Origin: Morinoia aosen
Lineage: Eukaryota; Arthropoda; Malacostraca; Amphipoda; Talitridae
Reading direction: 5' to 3'
Assembly (NCBI GenBank): GCA_030386875.1
Contig: CM059575.1
Span: 49,940,859-50,004,858, forward strand
Length of the DNA: 64,000 nt
Positions 1-13,478 of this stretch are shown piece by piece. Within the stretch, counting starts at the first letter, position 1. Every line of letters begins with the position of its first letter. The notes beneath the pieces are model-generated. The model had not been told where the DNA came from. It saw only the letters and a program-made list of their open reading frames with translations, and made no database searches. The position numbers and the translations under genes are program-made.

Positions 1-3000
1 CAAATATTTATTTGCTGGTGAGCGAGTAATATACTCATAGGGAATATGCATCATCAGTAGAGGAAGGTTCAGCATTTTCACGTCAAAAGTGAACCTCAAC
101 GTATGCGGATAAAAATTAGTCTCAGTTATTCAACTATTACAGACGGTGCTTGATGGAAGTTATGAACAACTAAGAATAATTAAGACTAATTTATGTCCAT
201 AACTTGAAGTTCACACACGATGATATCGTATAGGTCGAGGATCGACTGTCCACTAATGAAAGCTTACCTGGAAGGCGAGTTGAGGAGCAGCAGCGGTTAT
301 GGCATCACTTGCACGTATTCAAATAACGGCGAAGAGCACCATGAACACATTTTTCAAGACCTTCACAGTACAACTCTGCACTTGAGTTCTTTAGCCACAT
401 TCAACTTTTATTTTCACTGCAATATTTCTTTATTCTTAAATTGCAAATTCTGTCAACACCAGCCAGTCCTAAATAAGTTTTGTTGAAAATTTTTGAATCA
501 ACTTTGAAGCTAGTTTCCCGTCACATGAGGAATTTCTTCAGGATTCGCCACGTCTGAAAGTGAATTGATTTCAACTGTTCAAATCGAGAAGTAAAACCTC
601 GTTTATAATTGAAGTTTTCAGTGTAAAATAGAAGGGAGCAGCTACGATTGATCACAAGTCAGTACGAGGGACACTCTACAACGAGGGATTTTAGCAGCAA
701 GAAAATACCCTCCGCCTTTAAACACTTTAAATACTTCATGCATAAGAATAATTTATTCAATATTTAATATATTTCACTTCACAACCACACATATTGCATG
801 CAAAGTTAATATTGAAGCTATTGAGTCTACTTAGAGATATGAATAAAAGTAAACTCTGCGAAAAAAGCTAGTATGAAAACTTTTTATGACATGAAAATAC
901 ATGTTATTACCGACAGATAAATAAAAATTTTCTTTACTGTGTCTCGTCTTTTTTGGCTTGAAGAACAAGTTATTTTCGGTAATAAAGTTCATTTTTCGTA
1001 TTTTCGTTTCGTCCAAAGCACGTGAGAGAGAAGAAATGTGTTGCTCATGTGTAGGGGCGTAGGTAATCTCTTTGCGTTCACGTGCACAGGATTTGTGTTC
1101 AAATATTTAAAATTAACAGCACTTCTTAAACGGAATATTCATCAAGTCAGTATTGATTTTGATAAGCAACTGGCAGATACGGACCACAAGTACTAAAAGT
1201 TATGCACGGAATTTTCTACTCCTAATAACGTGGTTCAATTTGTGTTTCATGCGCTTCTCTGATCGATTTTATAATACATGAATAAAGGATAATGTTACTA
1301 AACTACTGAGTACATGTGTAGAAAATCTGAAGCTTTTCTTCGATTTCCTTTTGGGCAAACATTCTTAACGTAAATAACTCCCATAAAAATTAACTTACAA
1401 TTACAATAAAACTAAAACGTCACTCAAAATTAATTTAAATGAAAGGCGCAACCATTCGGTGTACTGTACAATAAAGTTTTCTTCTTCTCGACTACACCGA
1501 AGAATAAGCTACCTCTGCAGCCTTTGCCATAGCTACAGCGTCGTTGCCTACCAGCCTTCCACCGCACTTGACCACCTGTTCATCTCTTCAATTTTGATAA
1601 ACCGACGTAAGATCTACATTCTCGTGAGTGTGGCCGTTGTCGTGGCCACTGTCTTCAGCTCGTCATCTCTCCTACATCGAGAGGGCCCTGACGGTGCCAT
1701 GATCGGCTAGACGTCTCCGCCGACCTTCTGCCTCCCTGCGCTTCGCTTCTGCTTCACCACTCGAGTTCGGCTGCCTGATGTAAGTCACCGTAATGGTTAG
1801 CGCCACATTTTTACGTTAGTGACGTCAGTTACAGTTCCAAAGAACCTGCCTTACTTGCCTTTAAATAAAATGGGAGATATAATTCTTGAATATTGTCGTC
1901 ATTAATTAATTTAATTCTTATTACACACTAATACGGCAATTGTTACCGCAGTTTACTAATTAGTAAATGTCGTGTTCTAGGTTTAGAGAAATGAAATGTA
2001 TGTCTATAAATTTAATTAGTATACTTAAATTAGGATTTAGCATATTTACCGAGACTTGACTTAGTCTCAAATCAGCTAATCCTAGAAATTCGTTAATGAT
2101 AATTACTAAAGCTGAACGCAGTAGCCCTGCATTATTTTCTGTAGGACTCTCGTTCACCCAATACCTAATTCTCACGTCGCTATTCTTAAATTTTACTTAC
2201 GCGGTCTTTCTGACCGGTCAAATTTTGCGGCGTGACTTAAACTTAATATTGAAGTAACATTTTAATTACCAAATTTTTGAGCAGTCGTTATCGACTCTAT
2301 TTTCTTGTACTAAATATTTGTTCTCCCACGACAGTGATCGTGGCACGGTGCTGGAGGGGCGCTATGGGCGTGCTGGTGTCCCAGCTCTCCCGTCTTCCAG
2401 CCCACTCGCGGGATAGAAGATTGGTCATTTATTTACTAAATGAAATAAATTAACCTAAACTTTCGACTGTTTCCTATCCCTGCGTCAGTGCCACGTTTCG
2501 TTTTTGTCAACATGTTTGCAAGGGATGTACTAATCAATAAAATAAATATGAAAATACTATTGCCAGGTGTTAAGGTGTCAGCATTACCAGTACAATTCAT
2601 TGTTTTCACCACTAACATAAATACTTACCTTGCGTAAGAAGCCTCTGTAAAAATTTTATCAAGTTTCAAGTTGCTGTAGGCTTTTGAACTGTCACGTGGA
2701 TGGAGAGTCATTTTGCACCCAGTGATAGACAATAATAAACGCAAATAACTTTAGGTACATAACAGCAAGCATGCTGAAATCCAATTAGTGTGTTCGAATT
2801 TCTCACGCTAGATAAACAAAAAATATAATCTGCATGAGTTTTGAGAATTTGCCTACTCAAATTACTATCACATGGCCCTTCACAACCTATTCCAAAAATC
2901 GGGCAACAGCATCGAACCCTAAAACCAACGTTCATTTGTATCTCGTCTAAATAATTTATCCCACCGATGTACTGTTTGCAGATGTGCGAATTGATGTGAA

Positions 3001-6000
3001 TCGCGACTGAACTGATGTTTGCAGATGTGCAATTGGACAGGCACACCTGATTCTTTACTTCTGTCAAGCACTCAAAATTCAGGATTGACTGATAAAAATT
3101 AGATATTTTTTGCTCGCGAGCACAGGCGCTCTTCTCTGACATTCAGTGTGTCCAGCTCCAAGAGCTGCAAGACCCGCTGCTTGCCATCACAAAGACACGC
3201 TTCAGGTTCACTCACATACACAGAAAATATCATCAAAAGGGACGTGTCCTCTACTCTCACAGGCTTCGCTCCTTCAGACGTTCAGAAAAACTTTGTTTGT
3301 CGTCAGGTATTTTATTTTTAATTCCAGTGGAAGGAAACGAAGAATTATACCATGGATTTGACTTTTGAAAAATTAAGCCAAACAAAAATATTATCTATCG
3401 ACGTCCTCTCCAACGGAATGAACTTCTCGAAATCTCATTTACATTAACCGTTGTGCGGATTCTTGATTCAGCTGCTATCTACTTATTTAGTAAACCGCAA
3501 CAGCATGTCCGTGGTGTTTGAAAAATTCAAAGAGAATTGCGTTACTTTTTTATACATTGCTCATGAAGTCTTTGAAGAAGAGTTGCTCTCTATAGGTATT
3601 TAATCGAGCCCTGGCGCGTTTAGTTATAAAACAAAAGAGCAGTGAACAATGTAAATATTTCATCACGAGGAAGTAAACAGTTGATTATGATGAATTTTCT
3701 CGGGGATTCCATTTATGGTCATGTGTTCATACAGAGAAAAGTCAGCACATCGCCTCAGAGGAAAATTTTCAGCTGATTGACGGGAATCATTTGCTCTCCT
3801 ATCCTGACATAGATACACTACTGTACACAATGTTCATTGTGAAGGAAAAGGCCAAAAGTAAAGCTGGCGAGGCATCTCAGCTTCCTCCCACCCGCGAGTT
3901 TGTTGGTCGCAGCTCTGAGTTCCTTGCGTCACTTTATCTCACTACTCGTTCATTTTATTGTCACGCGACAGCTTTTCAAGAAATAAAAACTCATTTTTTT
4001 TAATTCAAAAGGCAGCATTTCATTGAACGGTATTCTTATTCTTGTTTTTCATAAATTAGCTTTAACTCTCTCAGGCCTCCCGAACGGAAGCTGTACGTGT
4101 GATAAGTTAAAATTTGATCATACCAGCATCCCTTTAACTGACTACCATGGACAGATTTTGGCTCACCAGGCTCGACCGCTCGTCAAGTACCTGTGGCGGA
4201 CTCGCTTTTTTGCTGAGGCGCACTGCACTCATAAGGCTACCAAGAAATCTACATTCCGGAGATGCCGCTCTCGAGGTAGAAAAGGCTGGGCCTAGTTCAT
4301 TCTTCTACGTTCTAATCACTGAATAAAGAAGAATACTGTAACTACTGCATAATTGCTGCAATTTTAGGGGTTTTCTGAAGCCGTTGTAGTGAATTGAACT
4401 GAAGCTTGGCAGCTCTGCGGCCTTGTGGGAAGGAGATGAAAGCGTCGGCTGAGCGCGGCGCCTCCAGTCCTGGCCGAGTGCCATATGGAGACCAGAGGCC
4501 TCTGCAGCATCAGGGCTTCGCACACGAAAGCTCTAGAATACAAAATACCTTCGGAGTTACACGTTCTTCTCTTCATTTGAAAATTTTCCACCCCTTTTCA
4601 TCCAGCATTGACGGTAACGCGATTTTATTCTCAGGTGAAATTTGGCCTAATCATCTAGATTAATCTCTGAATACTTGTGTACAACGCAGCAAAACCATGG
4701 ATGAAAGGGTATGCAAGCCTCAATGTAACGCCGGAATTCTACCAGCGGCGTGAACTCAGTTCTAAAATCACTTGTGCCAGATCCAACCGCAATTTACTCA
4801 AGTGCTTAGCGTAACTAAAATCGCAATGCCAAACCATTCGGTAAAAATATTTTTAGGCTGGTCTAAACAAAGTTTGCTTCCGCACCCACACCGAGGTTGT
4901 GCCGGTCCAGGACTGCCTGCCTCTTTACTTCAACTTCGTTGATATTCGCATAGGAACGTTACTTAAAAACTCCTGGAAGACACTGCAATATGTTGGCATC
5001 ACTGAGCGCATTCACACATCATGTATCTCATTAAAGTAACTATGATGCTTGTAATCATGCAAATTTTAGCAAGAGCAGCCACACACATGGAAATGGGGGC
5101 CAAAAACAACCCCATCCATGTCATGCCGAGTCACACAGAACTTCACTCAAAATGACTCATGCTCACAATCTTCACCCAAATTGCGCATGTAGGAGGATCT
5201 TTTTCGTAGATCGCACAAGTTGCGGATTAGAGGTAGGTCAAGTGCTGTGCGTGGGAAATGCACATAGAAATCCTACTTGATTATGAGGACGTCTTCCCAG
5301 TACATACTTTAGGTTCTCAGTTCTATTGAGTGTAAGATTCACTAAAGAGTTACTGTATGAAATTGAAAGTTTTTCCTGGACGCACAACCTAGTAACAGTC
5401 ATGGTCTTCCGTTTACGCACGATCATTTGTTGCGTTGAATGACTTGTAGTATAAATCACTCTCGAGTAGTGGCAAACTTACCAAACTGAATAACTTCAGT
5501 GATACTCAACTCCCTCAGACACAGCTACTGAACTTTATTTACACAATAATGAACTTCACTTCATTCAGCATTGCATTCGCCTACGGAGTAAAAACAGTTA
5601 TCAACACAAATTAAAGGAATGTAAGACACGTGAATCCTTATCCCTATTATCTTCAAGATAAAGCTACATTTTTAAGAGTAGAATGGCCTGAAATCGAGGC
5701 AGGACACTTTCAAAGTCCCAGACGAAGATGTTCGTACTGCTGAGGTCGGAGTGTATGCTCCGTGCCACCTCAGCGTCGCATGCATTACACTCACATCAGC
5801 TGGCGACACCGCGCGCTCCTCAGTCAACACGCTCTGACGAACGGCCTGCATTTGTCCGACACTTCCATACAAAGTTCTGTGTTTTCTTGACTATCTTCAA
5901 ATAAGAATACCATCTACCTGTAAAGTCAAGAACGAAACAATTCGAAAGCTATTTATTAAGCAGGCAATATAGGTAACTTTTAAATTCAATTGAAATCACC

Positions 6001-8955
6001 GTCGTTTTTGACTGATTGATGTGTTGATCTATTTGAGGCATGGTTTAATGAACTAATAAATTCACCAAGCCGGCAAATCTCAAGAAATGGCATAAATAAA
6101 GAGCCAAGGATTACCTCGCGCAGCGAACTGTACCGCTGAGCGCTCAGACCGAACCATAAGACACGTCTTGAAGCAATAATTATTGACAGTCAACACAGCT
6201 AATGTCCGTGGGATGCAATTCTTCTTGGAAATGATTAAGTTAGCACCTAAAACTTTGATTGACTGAGGTTGACTTCAAAAGCATGACGTGTGGTTATCGA
6301 GGAAAAAATCGGAGCGGAGATCATACAATCATATAATTCGAATCGTTCTGTCATCAATCACTTCCTTCAATTTTCAGTTTTTTTCTCAGGAAAAACAGGA
6401 TGCCAGCTTTTATTATCAGGCAATGTTATACGCGTGATGAAATTTTAAGTTATACTCCATTTTTACTCGCAGTACTACGATGCAGCAAGCGGTATTGTCA
6501 TCTACAATACAACAATTAAGTAAGAGATTTATAATTTAAACGAGTATTGAACGATAATGGTGCGATGAGTGTTTTATTCGTTATTTTATTAAACAGCAAT
6601 AAAAGCCTTCATGTACTACGGCATTACAAATCAATAAAATAATACATCTTCACACAAGAGTATGATTACGCAATAAATCCGAATATTCACCTCGAAGCTA
6701 AAATGCAAGACGTTCTGCAACGAAGCCATAAATAATTATAATAGAGAGCATTACAACGCAGTAAGCGATTTACCTCCGGTTGACTAAAATAAGTCAAAAT
6801 CTGTAAACCTTGAAGCGCATAATTCTTTGTATGCAGAGCATTGTTTCCATTCCGGATCTGCTTCGCATCCTTACAATTTCTTGAAGCTGGCGGAAGGTTT
6901 ATATCAGCAAATACGACTTTTCATCAGTACGTTTAAATAAATTGAAACATTAATCAAAAGAATTCATGCTGAATTTGCTGAAAATGAGAGGCGAAATACA
7001 TCCTTGCCCCTCCATTATGTAATTCATGGTAAAAGCAAACTCTCATCTTTTGTTCCAGTAGTCAGTGAAATACGTAGTACGTAAGAAAACGCTCACCATC
7101 ATCCCACGAAAACGCATTCCGACCAATCAGCCGAGGAAAGGAGCAACTACTCTTTGTGAAAATAATTTTGACACTAATGTATAAAAAAACGGTGCAATTT
7201 ATTAGCGTAAGGAAAATTCAGTTCTACTACTCGCTATGATGTTCTAGTACATGATGATGTCTACGATATTCTCCAGTCTACGATGCTCTCTAGTGCGGAT
7301 GATTTAGCGTTTATGAGAAGTGGAAATGAGCAGATGCACAAACAACCGAAATTGAACCGCGTAACTGAATCGCGTGTTGATCTGTACCGCCGCTTAACTG
7401 AACACGAAGGCTATATTCAAGGTTGCACAGCTGAGAAAACGTGCTTGCGATAACCCAAGAACACAAAAGCCATCGACTCGATAGTAAAAGTGCGCTTTTC
7501 TTTTCCTCGCCTCTGTTCAGAACCAACAGCAGCAGCTCTACGGGTACCGAGCACCACCATGCAGCTGATTCGAGCACGAGCATTTATCGTCTCGGGTGCG
7601 TTGGCGAGTCTCATTCGCACCTCTCGATTGTTTTGTTATTGCTGCTGCGCTAATTCGTACGATCCCTGCACCCACCTTGCATGAAGCGTTTCTATGTTGC
7701 AATGCAAAACTCCACTAGTGTGCAGCGATGGTAAAGTAACGGATTATGTGGTATTTGTGTACAATACTGATGATATGTTGGGGCGAGGTTAATGAGGTGC
7801 TAAAACGAGACAATAACTGCTTTTTGAAATGCATCGAACAAAAAATTCGAGTCTTGCTTGCTCTGTAAACCTAAGAAGTATAAGCCACAATTAACAAATT
7901 TAATGAAGATATATTTCACCACTTATTAAACGGCAACATCATGCACATCAGGTTTATATCTACAATACATATTCATGTAGTAATAGTTCTGCAATGCGTT
8001 AGTACAAATTAAAAGATATTGAGGACATGCACTCGGAGCAGCCGAGCATCTGGTCTAAAAATTTTGATACAGCGTGCTGGTGAGGCATTACGCATATTAT
8101 GAGTTGGGCGATGTTCCATTCGGAAGATTATAAAATACCAGCGATGAGAAATCACTTGGTTCATCCTCGAAAACCAGACATTCATAACTGCAACTCTGGC
8201 CCCCACTATGTTTACATTTAGGTTATATAGGTGTTCTTCTGATCAGAAGAACCATTGTCTCAGCCACGCACATGACCGAATGCATAAAAGGTGTTAAATT
8301 CTGCATGTGTATGTTGTCGCATGTTCCCAAAATAACGAAGGTCACATAAATCGTGTTTCCATTCATGAAGTTTTCACCAGCCAAAAGCATGTTACGATCT
8401 CTTGCATGGACTTTCAAAATCTGAAGCGGATTTTAACATAATTTAGGTAGTGGAAGTGATGCAGCTCGCAGCGGAAGTTCCTTCGGGTCGACTCGGGTGC
8501 GTTATATACTTGCTGTTTCATGTGGTCAAAATTTAAAATTATTCAAGTTTGAGTTCTTTTCACACAGAATTTGAGTATTCAGTATCTGGTCCCTACTGGA
8601 TTACTAGATTATGAGGGCTCCAATTTCATTTGATAAATCTCGAACTCAAGGATATCGGTGAGAAAAAAACACGCAGAGAACTCGATTTAAAACGACCAGC
8701 GGCGCCATTTATGCCACAACGACGACGTGAATTATTTGAAAATACGGATAGAAAAAGCTAGCGTCCAGCCATGAACTAGCATAAAGCACTAGCCTGAGAG
8801 TGTATACGTGGAAATGCAATAAAGTTAGCACGAATCAATTCCTGTCCACACTTACAGAAGAATAAGAAACGTCTCAGTAAAAATTTTTCCTTTCGCACCA
8901 TTTAAAAGATTTGGCGTTTCATCTCGCACGGTAGCCCGGCCCACAAGATTGTTTG
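1..8955. other. No confident gene; AT-rich DNA with GC-richer patches
   Basis: I see no gene or complete mobile element here. GC-richer patches stand out at about 1500-1790, 2335-2410, 4250-4510, 5690-5870 and 7360-7680. Some contain donor-like sequences, for example GTAAGT near 1780 on the plus strand and GTGAGT on the minus strand near 5790. None has a convincing open frame bounded by both splice signals. The short ORFs present are no longer than chance predicts in DNA this AT-rich. Confidence 0.5.
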
Positions 8956-9066
8956 TTAACGAATGTAGCCGTTTAAGAAGGTTAGGAACAAAATCCCGAG
9001 TAACACCACCAGCGAAATAATGATCAACATTATGGACCAAGTGTCCAGATGGTCGAAGAACATCAT
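8956..9066 (-). CDS. Possible small membrane peptide (36 aa)
   Basis: This short frame starts with two adjacent methionines. It encodes a polar N-terminus (MMFFDHLDTW), then an unbroken hydrophobic stretch of about 22 residues containing SLVVLLGILFLTF, then a short polar end (NGYIR) before TAA. That is the layout of a single-pass small integral membrane peptide. The hydrophobic codons are mixed (CTG, GTG, CTC, ATT, TTC) and do not come from a simple AT repeat. The frame is also open 26 codons further upstream. An AG acceptor-like site lies just before the first ATG, so it could equally be the last exon of a larger membrane protein. I do not recognise the family. Hydrophobic ORFs of this size also arise by chance, so this is tentative. 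Confidence 0.28.
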   Translation of the reverse strand: MMFFDHLDTWSIMLIIISLVVLLGILFLTFLNGYIR

Positions 9067-11742
9067 GGCGAAGGCTGTAAGCTTACTGGAGGCGTAATTG
9101 AAAATGACTGAGATTATCTCTGAATAATTCCAAACCCTAACCAAACAAAATGATTATCTCTTTCATGAAAACCAAGGCATCTTTATGCTTTTCAGTAGTC
9201 TTACTGATAGCAATTTACTGGTTCATTAAACCCAACCAATTTAACATTTACCAAAGTGCAGCAAGATATCTATCAAGATTCAAGAAACATTTCAAATTCA
9301 CAGCGTGTGAATCATTCCGACTCGCAAAATCACAATGAAAACCATTTATCTCAGTAAGTATGCTGAAAAACATTGTTTTCCTTTTATGATTCATCTGAAG
9401 TTTTGTTGCTGCGGACCATAGAAGTGCATGACCTCGCAGCTGCTACGATCCCAATACTGGCAGAATATTTGCGCCCCAAGCGAGCCTTGGACCTTCTTCA
9501 CTATTCGACTGAAATAACAGAATTTTTTTCTGAATTGTTATCATTGCTATAAAAACACTATCAGGAATAGTATTCAATAATTTTGAAATAAACGAACTTT
9601 CGTACGTATAACGGAAGGCAGAAGGAACAAATGATGCTCTGAGCCCAGGTCCAGCGTGGCTCACCGTTCTTCGCAAACACACAAAGTTGGCACCATAGCA
9701 ATCATGTGAAGCAGGGCTGGTAACGAGGGCCTCTATATTCTGCACTCGTGCGACGGGGGGTGGCTTACGCTTATAAATCATTCGTAAACCTCCCGTGTGC
9801 CGTCTCCCTTGCAATGTTGATATTCGACGCTATCAGAAGATAACTTCTCAGGAGCCACACTACAAAGCTTCGCAGGTTTCGCAGGAGTCGAAAAAATTCC
9901 TGCTAAATTATTATTGCAAGGATATCGAAAACATCCTGATTACTTAGATTACATGTGCATTATTTTAGTCCGAATTTGATTTCAATGCTTGCTCTTTTGA
10001 TAAGAGTTGAGGTTGCATTTTGAAAGCACTTGACACTCATAACGCATGAAAGAGTTGACTGCGGTGTCGGAAGCAAAATATGATCGACTCGCCGTTAGAG
10101 AAAAAAAAACAGAAATTTTCAATAAATAGTCGTCTCTACCTGAGGCAATAAAATATTGCATTGTAAATTATTTCCGATCGAAATCCTACACAGAAGCTCC
10201 TAACCAAACCAGGAAAATAACAAAAAAGATTAATTGATAGCTATATCCATTTCCTATAGTCTAATGTGAAGAATTAGATCGGAGGCATTTAAACCGTCCC
10301 CTTCCGTCACTAAATTGTCGTCACAATTTTCTACGGTGAGCTACCTGCATTTTAGCTTTAATCTGTATTATTTGCTAGTTGATGAATGAAAGCAAGAATG
10401 AAAATCCAAGATGATACCCGAAAGCACTAAGATTTAATTTTCTTCATCAGACTTCAGACTGGTATAAGTGGGCGCACTTGATGAGCGTATCAGTAATGTG
10501 GGATTCTCTTCCTCAAGGGTACAAAATATTTCAATCACGGGTACCGTTGTCCTAGATAAATTTTTCTAGTGCAAGGAAGTGGAGAATTAAGACGGGGATA
10601 ATTTAAGAGGTAGCGTTGCCTGCTTTATTGATATGCTCACCGGCCACTTTCTGTTCAGGTGATCAGAGAGTGCTGCTGTTTTGCCGCATTTACGACATCA
10701 CTAAATGATGCATGTACTTTGTCAAGCATCATTGAACCTTACATTTTAGAGGGAAGTGTATGCTAGGATTAAGTTCCAAATCTCAACAATATGAAATCAT
10801 TATAGAACATTCCAACAGTGAGATTATATGCTTGGAAAATGCACCCCAGTAAACGTGCAGAATCACTTAAGTATTTGTCACTTCAAACAATCTGAATAAA
10901 GTAGAAAACAGAAACGACGAACGTCACTGCGTCTTTAGACTACAAATTTACTTCTGGTTGTTCTTTTTTACTGGAGAACTTTTGCGGTTAACAACGTCAT
11001 TAGCTACTTCTTTGAGACACGATAAGAGTACACAAAAGTAGCACCAAATTATTTGTGAATCGGCTGAAGTTAAACGAACTCTGCGCGGCAGCACAGGACG
11101 CGCCGCGGACACCAGCTGCATCGGCCAGGAAGCGGGCACCAGCCGCAACCCTGCGCGTTGCCAGAGGCGCTCAGCCCACACACCATTCACAGTTGTGATC
11201 GAGATCATATTTGTCTCTCCTAGGTGTACGTAAACTTCACCCTGTGAGCATTACACTGAGTTATTTCGTGTTCATATACCAGGGAACATCACACGTGTGC
11301 CTTACTGACGATTTCCGAAAGATGTTTTCTCGAGGAGATATCCAGTGTCTAGGAGGAGAAAGACCGTCCATGATTGCGTGTGTTTCGACTTTCGAGCACT
11401 TCATGAGATTTCTTGAGACTCGTAAGCCGGATTTCATTCTTAATGGCTCTCATTGATTCTCCCCTCAAAAAGTGATCATAGCACGTGAACCAGTTATATT
11501 ATCAACAGTCCTGTACAATTTACATTACAGCATACTATCACAGTACATTGCAGTAAATAACGTCCACGACTTCAATGGTCACAAGCTCAACATTTTTTTC
11601 ACGATGGATTTCCATAAAACAGTCACCAAAGTTTGAAAGGAAAAATTAATCACATACGTTACCATACTGACACGAAAGGTTGAGAAGTTTTTGCGATTTC
11701 TCAGGCACAAGAATTCGTTTGAAACCGTTGTGATTGACAGTG
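9067..11742. other. No gene recognised
   Basis: This stretch is AT-rich with no supported gene. A GC-richer patch at about 11080-11200 is open in frames on both strands without a clear pair of splice sites. A 123-codon minus-strand frame at 9443-9814 has no recognisable motif, and its length is within chance expectation for this base composition. Confidence 0.5.
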
Positions 11743-12237
11743 CACAGGTGCCACAGTAGCCACACGGTAGCCAGGAGGCTCGCCTCACAGGCACACAGCT
11801 GCCAGCAGCGATAGAGCACAGGTGCCACAGTAGCCACACGGTAGCCAGGAGGCTCGCCTCACAGGCACACAGCTGCCAGCAGCGGTAGAGCACAGGTGCC
11901 ACAGTAGCCACACGGTAGCCAGGAGGCTCGCCTCACAGGCACACAGCTGCCAGCAGCGGTCGAGCACAGGTGCCACAGTAGCCACACGGTAGCCAGGAGG
12001 CTCGCCTCACAGGCACACAGCTGCCAGCAGCGGTAGAGCACAGGTGCCACAGTAGCCACACGGTAGCCAGGAGGCTCGCCTCACAGGCACACAGCTGCCA
12101 GCAGCGGTAGAGCACAGGTGCCACAGTAGCCACACGGTAGCCAGGAGGCTCGCCTCACAGGCACACAGCTGCCAGCAGCGGTAGAGCACAGGTGCCACAG
12201 TAGCCACACGGTAGCCAGGAGGCTCGCCTCACAGGCA
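11743..12237. repeat. 74-bp minisatellite, about 6.7 copies
   Basis: A 74-bp unit is repeated head to tail. Each unit begins with CACAGGTGCCACAGTAGCC and contains CAGCTGCCAGCAGCGG. Copies start at 11743, 11817, 11891, 11965, 12039, 12113 and 12187, and the last is partial (about 51 bp). Copies are nearly identical; visible differences are single bases (GATAGAG, GGTAGAG, GGTCGAG) near the unit end. Because 74 is not a multiple of three, the open frames on the minus strand rotate between copies and are repeat shadows, not a protein. The array is GC-rich against an AT-rich background and abuts a GC-rich segment. Confidence 0.97.
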
Positions 12238-12239
12238 CG

Positions 12240-12620
12240 CTGATCACAGGCGCCGCTACCGCCTCCCGCCCTCCTTTCTTTATGAGGCCTCGCGGCCGAA
12301 AAAAAGCTCCCTAAAAATCTCGCACACTCAGAAAACGCGCAATACCAAGCGGATAAAAGGAAAATAAAGCGGCCAGGAGGTAGTGAGTGAGTTGCGACGC
12401 TGGACGCAACAAGACGAAGACTGGCAGCAGTTGTTTGCTTGCACTGCTGCTGCTTCTACGATGCTGCAGCTGCTGCCGCTGCTTGATCAGCTGCTTGTGC
12501 TGCCGCAGTTGAGCGCCCGGCGCTGCCTGTTCTGCTCATCCTTGTCGCAGCGCGTTGAGCTCACCTTCTGCTCCTCGGACGGACTTGTTAAACAGTTAAT
12601 GTCGTTGTAGCGGCAGAGCT
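12240..12620. promoter_or_regulatory. GC/CpG-rich segment, possibly promoter-like
   Basis: This segment is clearly richer in GC and CpG than its surroundings (GGCGCCGCTACCGCC, CTCGCGGCCG, AAACGCGC). It has a TATA-like GGATAAAAGG at 12351-12360 on the plus strand and an AGACG motif about 30 bp past the predicted start, which could act as a downstream promoter element. A CTG/CAG-rich trinucleotide stretch follows at 12420-12510. The combination could be a promoter with a 5' leader, but no supported plus-strand coding exon follows it. The base composition is seen directly; the promoter role is inferred. Confidence 0.25.
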
Positions 12621-12781
12621 GGCTGGGTAAATCGACTTACGCTGCCACCTGCATCGCTACGATGCCGTGAATTGCTTCAAAATCTGCCCCTGTACCATAA
12701 TAGACTACCATGCCTGTAGGCAGGAGTGCGACGCACGACTCGGCCACGGTAAACTCGCACAGTTTCCAATTCCTCTCTGAT
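12487..12781 (-). pseudogene. Coding-like frame broken by one stop, or an exon with a GTAAGT donor
   Basis: On the minus strand, an AG acceptor-like site (CTTCTTTTGGAAG) ends at 12782. From 12780 a frame runs 47 codons (SERNWKLCEFTV ... GIVAMQVAA) to a TAA at 12639-12637. The same frame then continues 49 codons (VDLPSQLCRYND ... ALNCGSTSS) to a TGA at 12489-12487. The TAA lies inside a perfect GTAAGT donor sequence. So this may be one 141-nt exon (12641-12781) spliced out at that point, or a gene remnant with a single nonsense change. The composition looks protein-like (Trp, Cys, charged residues) rather than translated repeat. I do not recognise the family. Confidence 0.33.
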
Positions 12782-13478
12782 CTTCCAAAAGAAGCGCTCC
12801 GAATGAAACTTATGGGTATGTTCATCAGCGGAAAAGGACAACCTTACGACTACAGTGGAGAATCCGTAATGGAATCCATACGCTAAAGATTAAGGTCAAG
12901 TATTTACTAACTGCATAATAACAATAAGCTAACGGTACAGCTGTTCAGAGCAAAACTATTTAATAATCTTAGTTTAAAGCGAAAGAGGAGGTCACCGCTG
13001 CCAAAATGCGAAACTGAATACAGTGTCTTCGTGAGAAGAGCAAAATATGGGGTGAAGTTAGCGTTGTCATTGGAAGTGCACTGGTGCTCAGTTGAGTCAG
13101 TGGTGCTCGTGCACTAAAGCTCAGTGGTACTCGCGTAGTCACCCATCGCTTCAATCGACTCGTCGAGTTTTTTCTCATCTCAGCGAAGATATCTTCCTTT
13201 TCTGAAGAATGATGAACTGTACGGAAGTAAGAGTTTACCCCTTACTGGCATCATGATTGTGTGACTACTGTTATTTTTTCTGCTGTGCATCATGATTGCA
13301 ATCTGGGTGTTGCTGGGGCGATCAGATTCGCCTCAATAGCATGCCTGCTATCCAAACAAATATCAGGGAATTTTGAACGTACACCTATGTTAATTTCCCA
13401 CATGCTAGCTGCAGCCACGCCTGCAAACAGGTGAACATGTAAGCTTATTTATGACTTCAACTACACAGTGATGCGGTA

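Noticed and set aside
241-360. Minus-strand segment resembling a short secretory leader followed by a CAG/GTAAGC donor
   Set aside because: The hydrophobic MVLFAVI run is followed by an in-frame stop before the donor, and no acceptor joins the open part.
2708-3142. 144-codon Cys-rich minus-strand ORF
   Set aside because: No domain or splice context was seen, and about one ORF this long is expected by chance in a 64-kb window of this composition.
5672-5872. Minus-strand frame MQAVRQSVLTEERAVSPAD running into GTGAGT
   Set aside because: Only the donor side is convincing and the segment is too short to judge as a first exon.
7311-7684. Overlapping ORFs on both strands in a CpG-rich patch
   Set aside because: Several frames are open at once because the patch lacks AT-rich stops; no splice pair or motif favours any of them.
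11579-12207. Series of minus-strand ORFs reading MATVAPVL... repeated across the array
   Set aside because: They are translations of the 74-bp minisatellite, whose unit length is not a multiple of three, so the frame shifts every copy.
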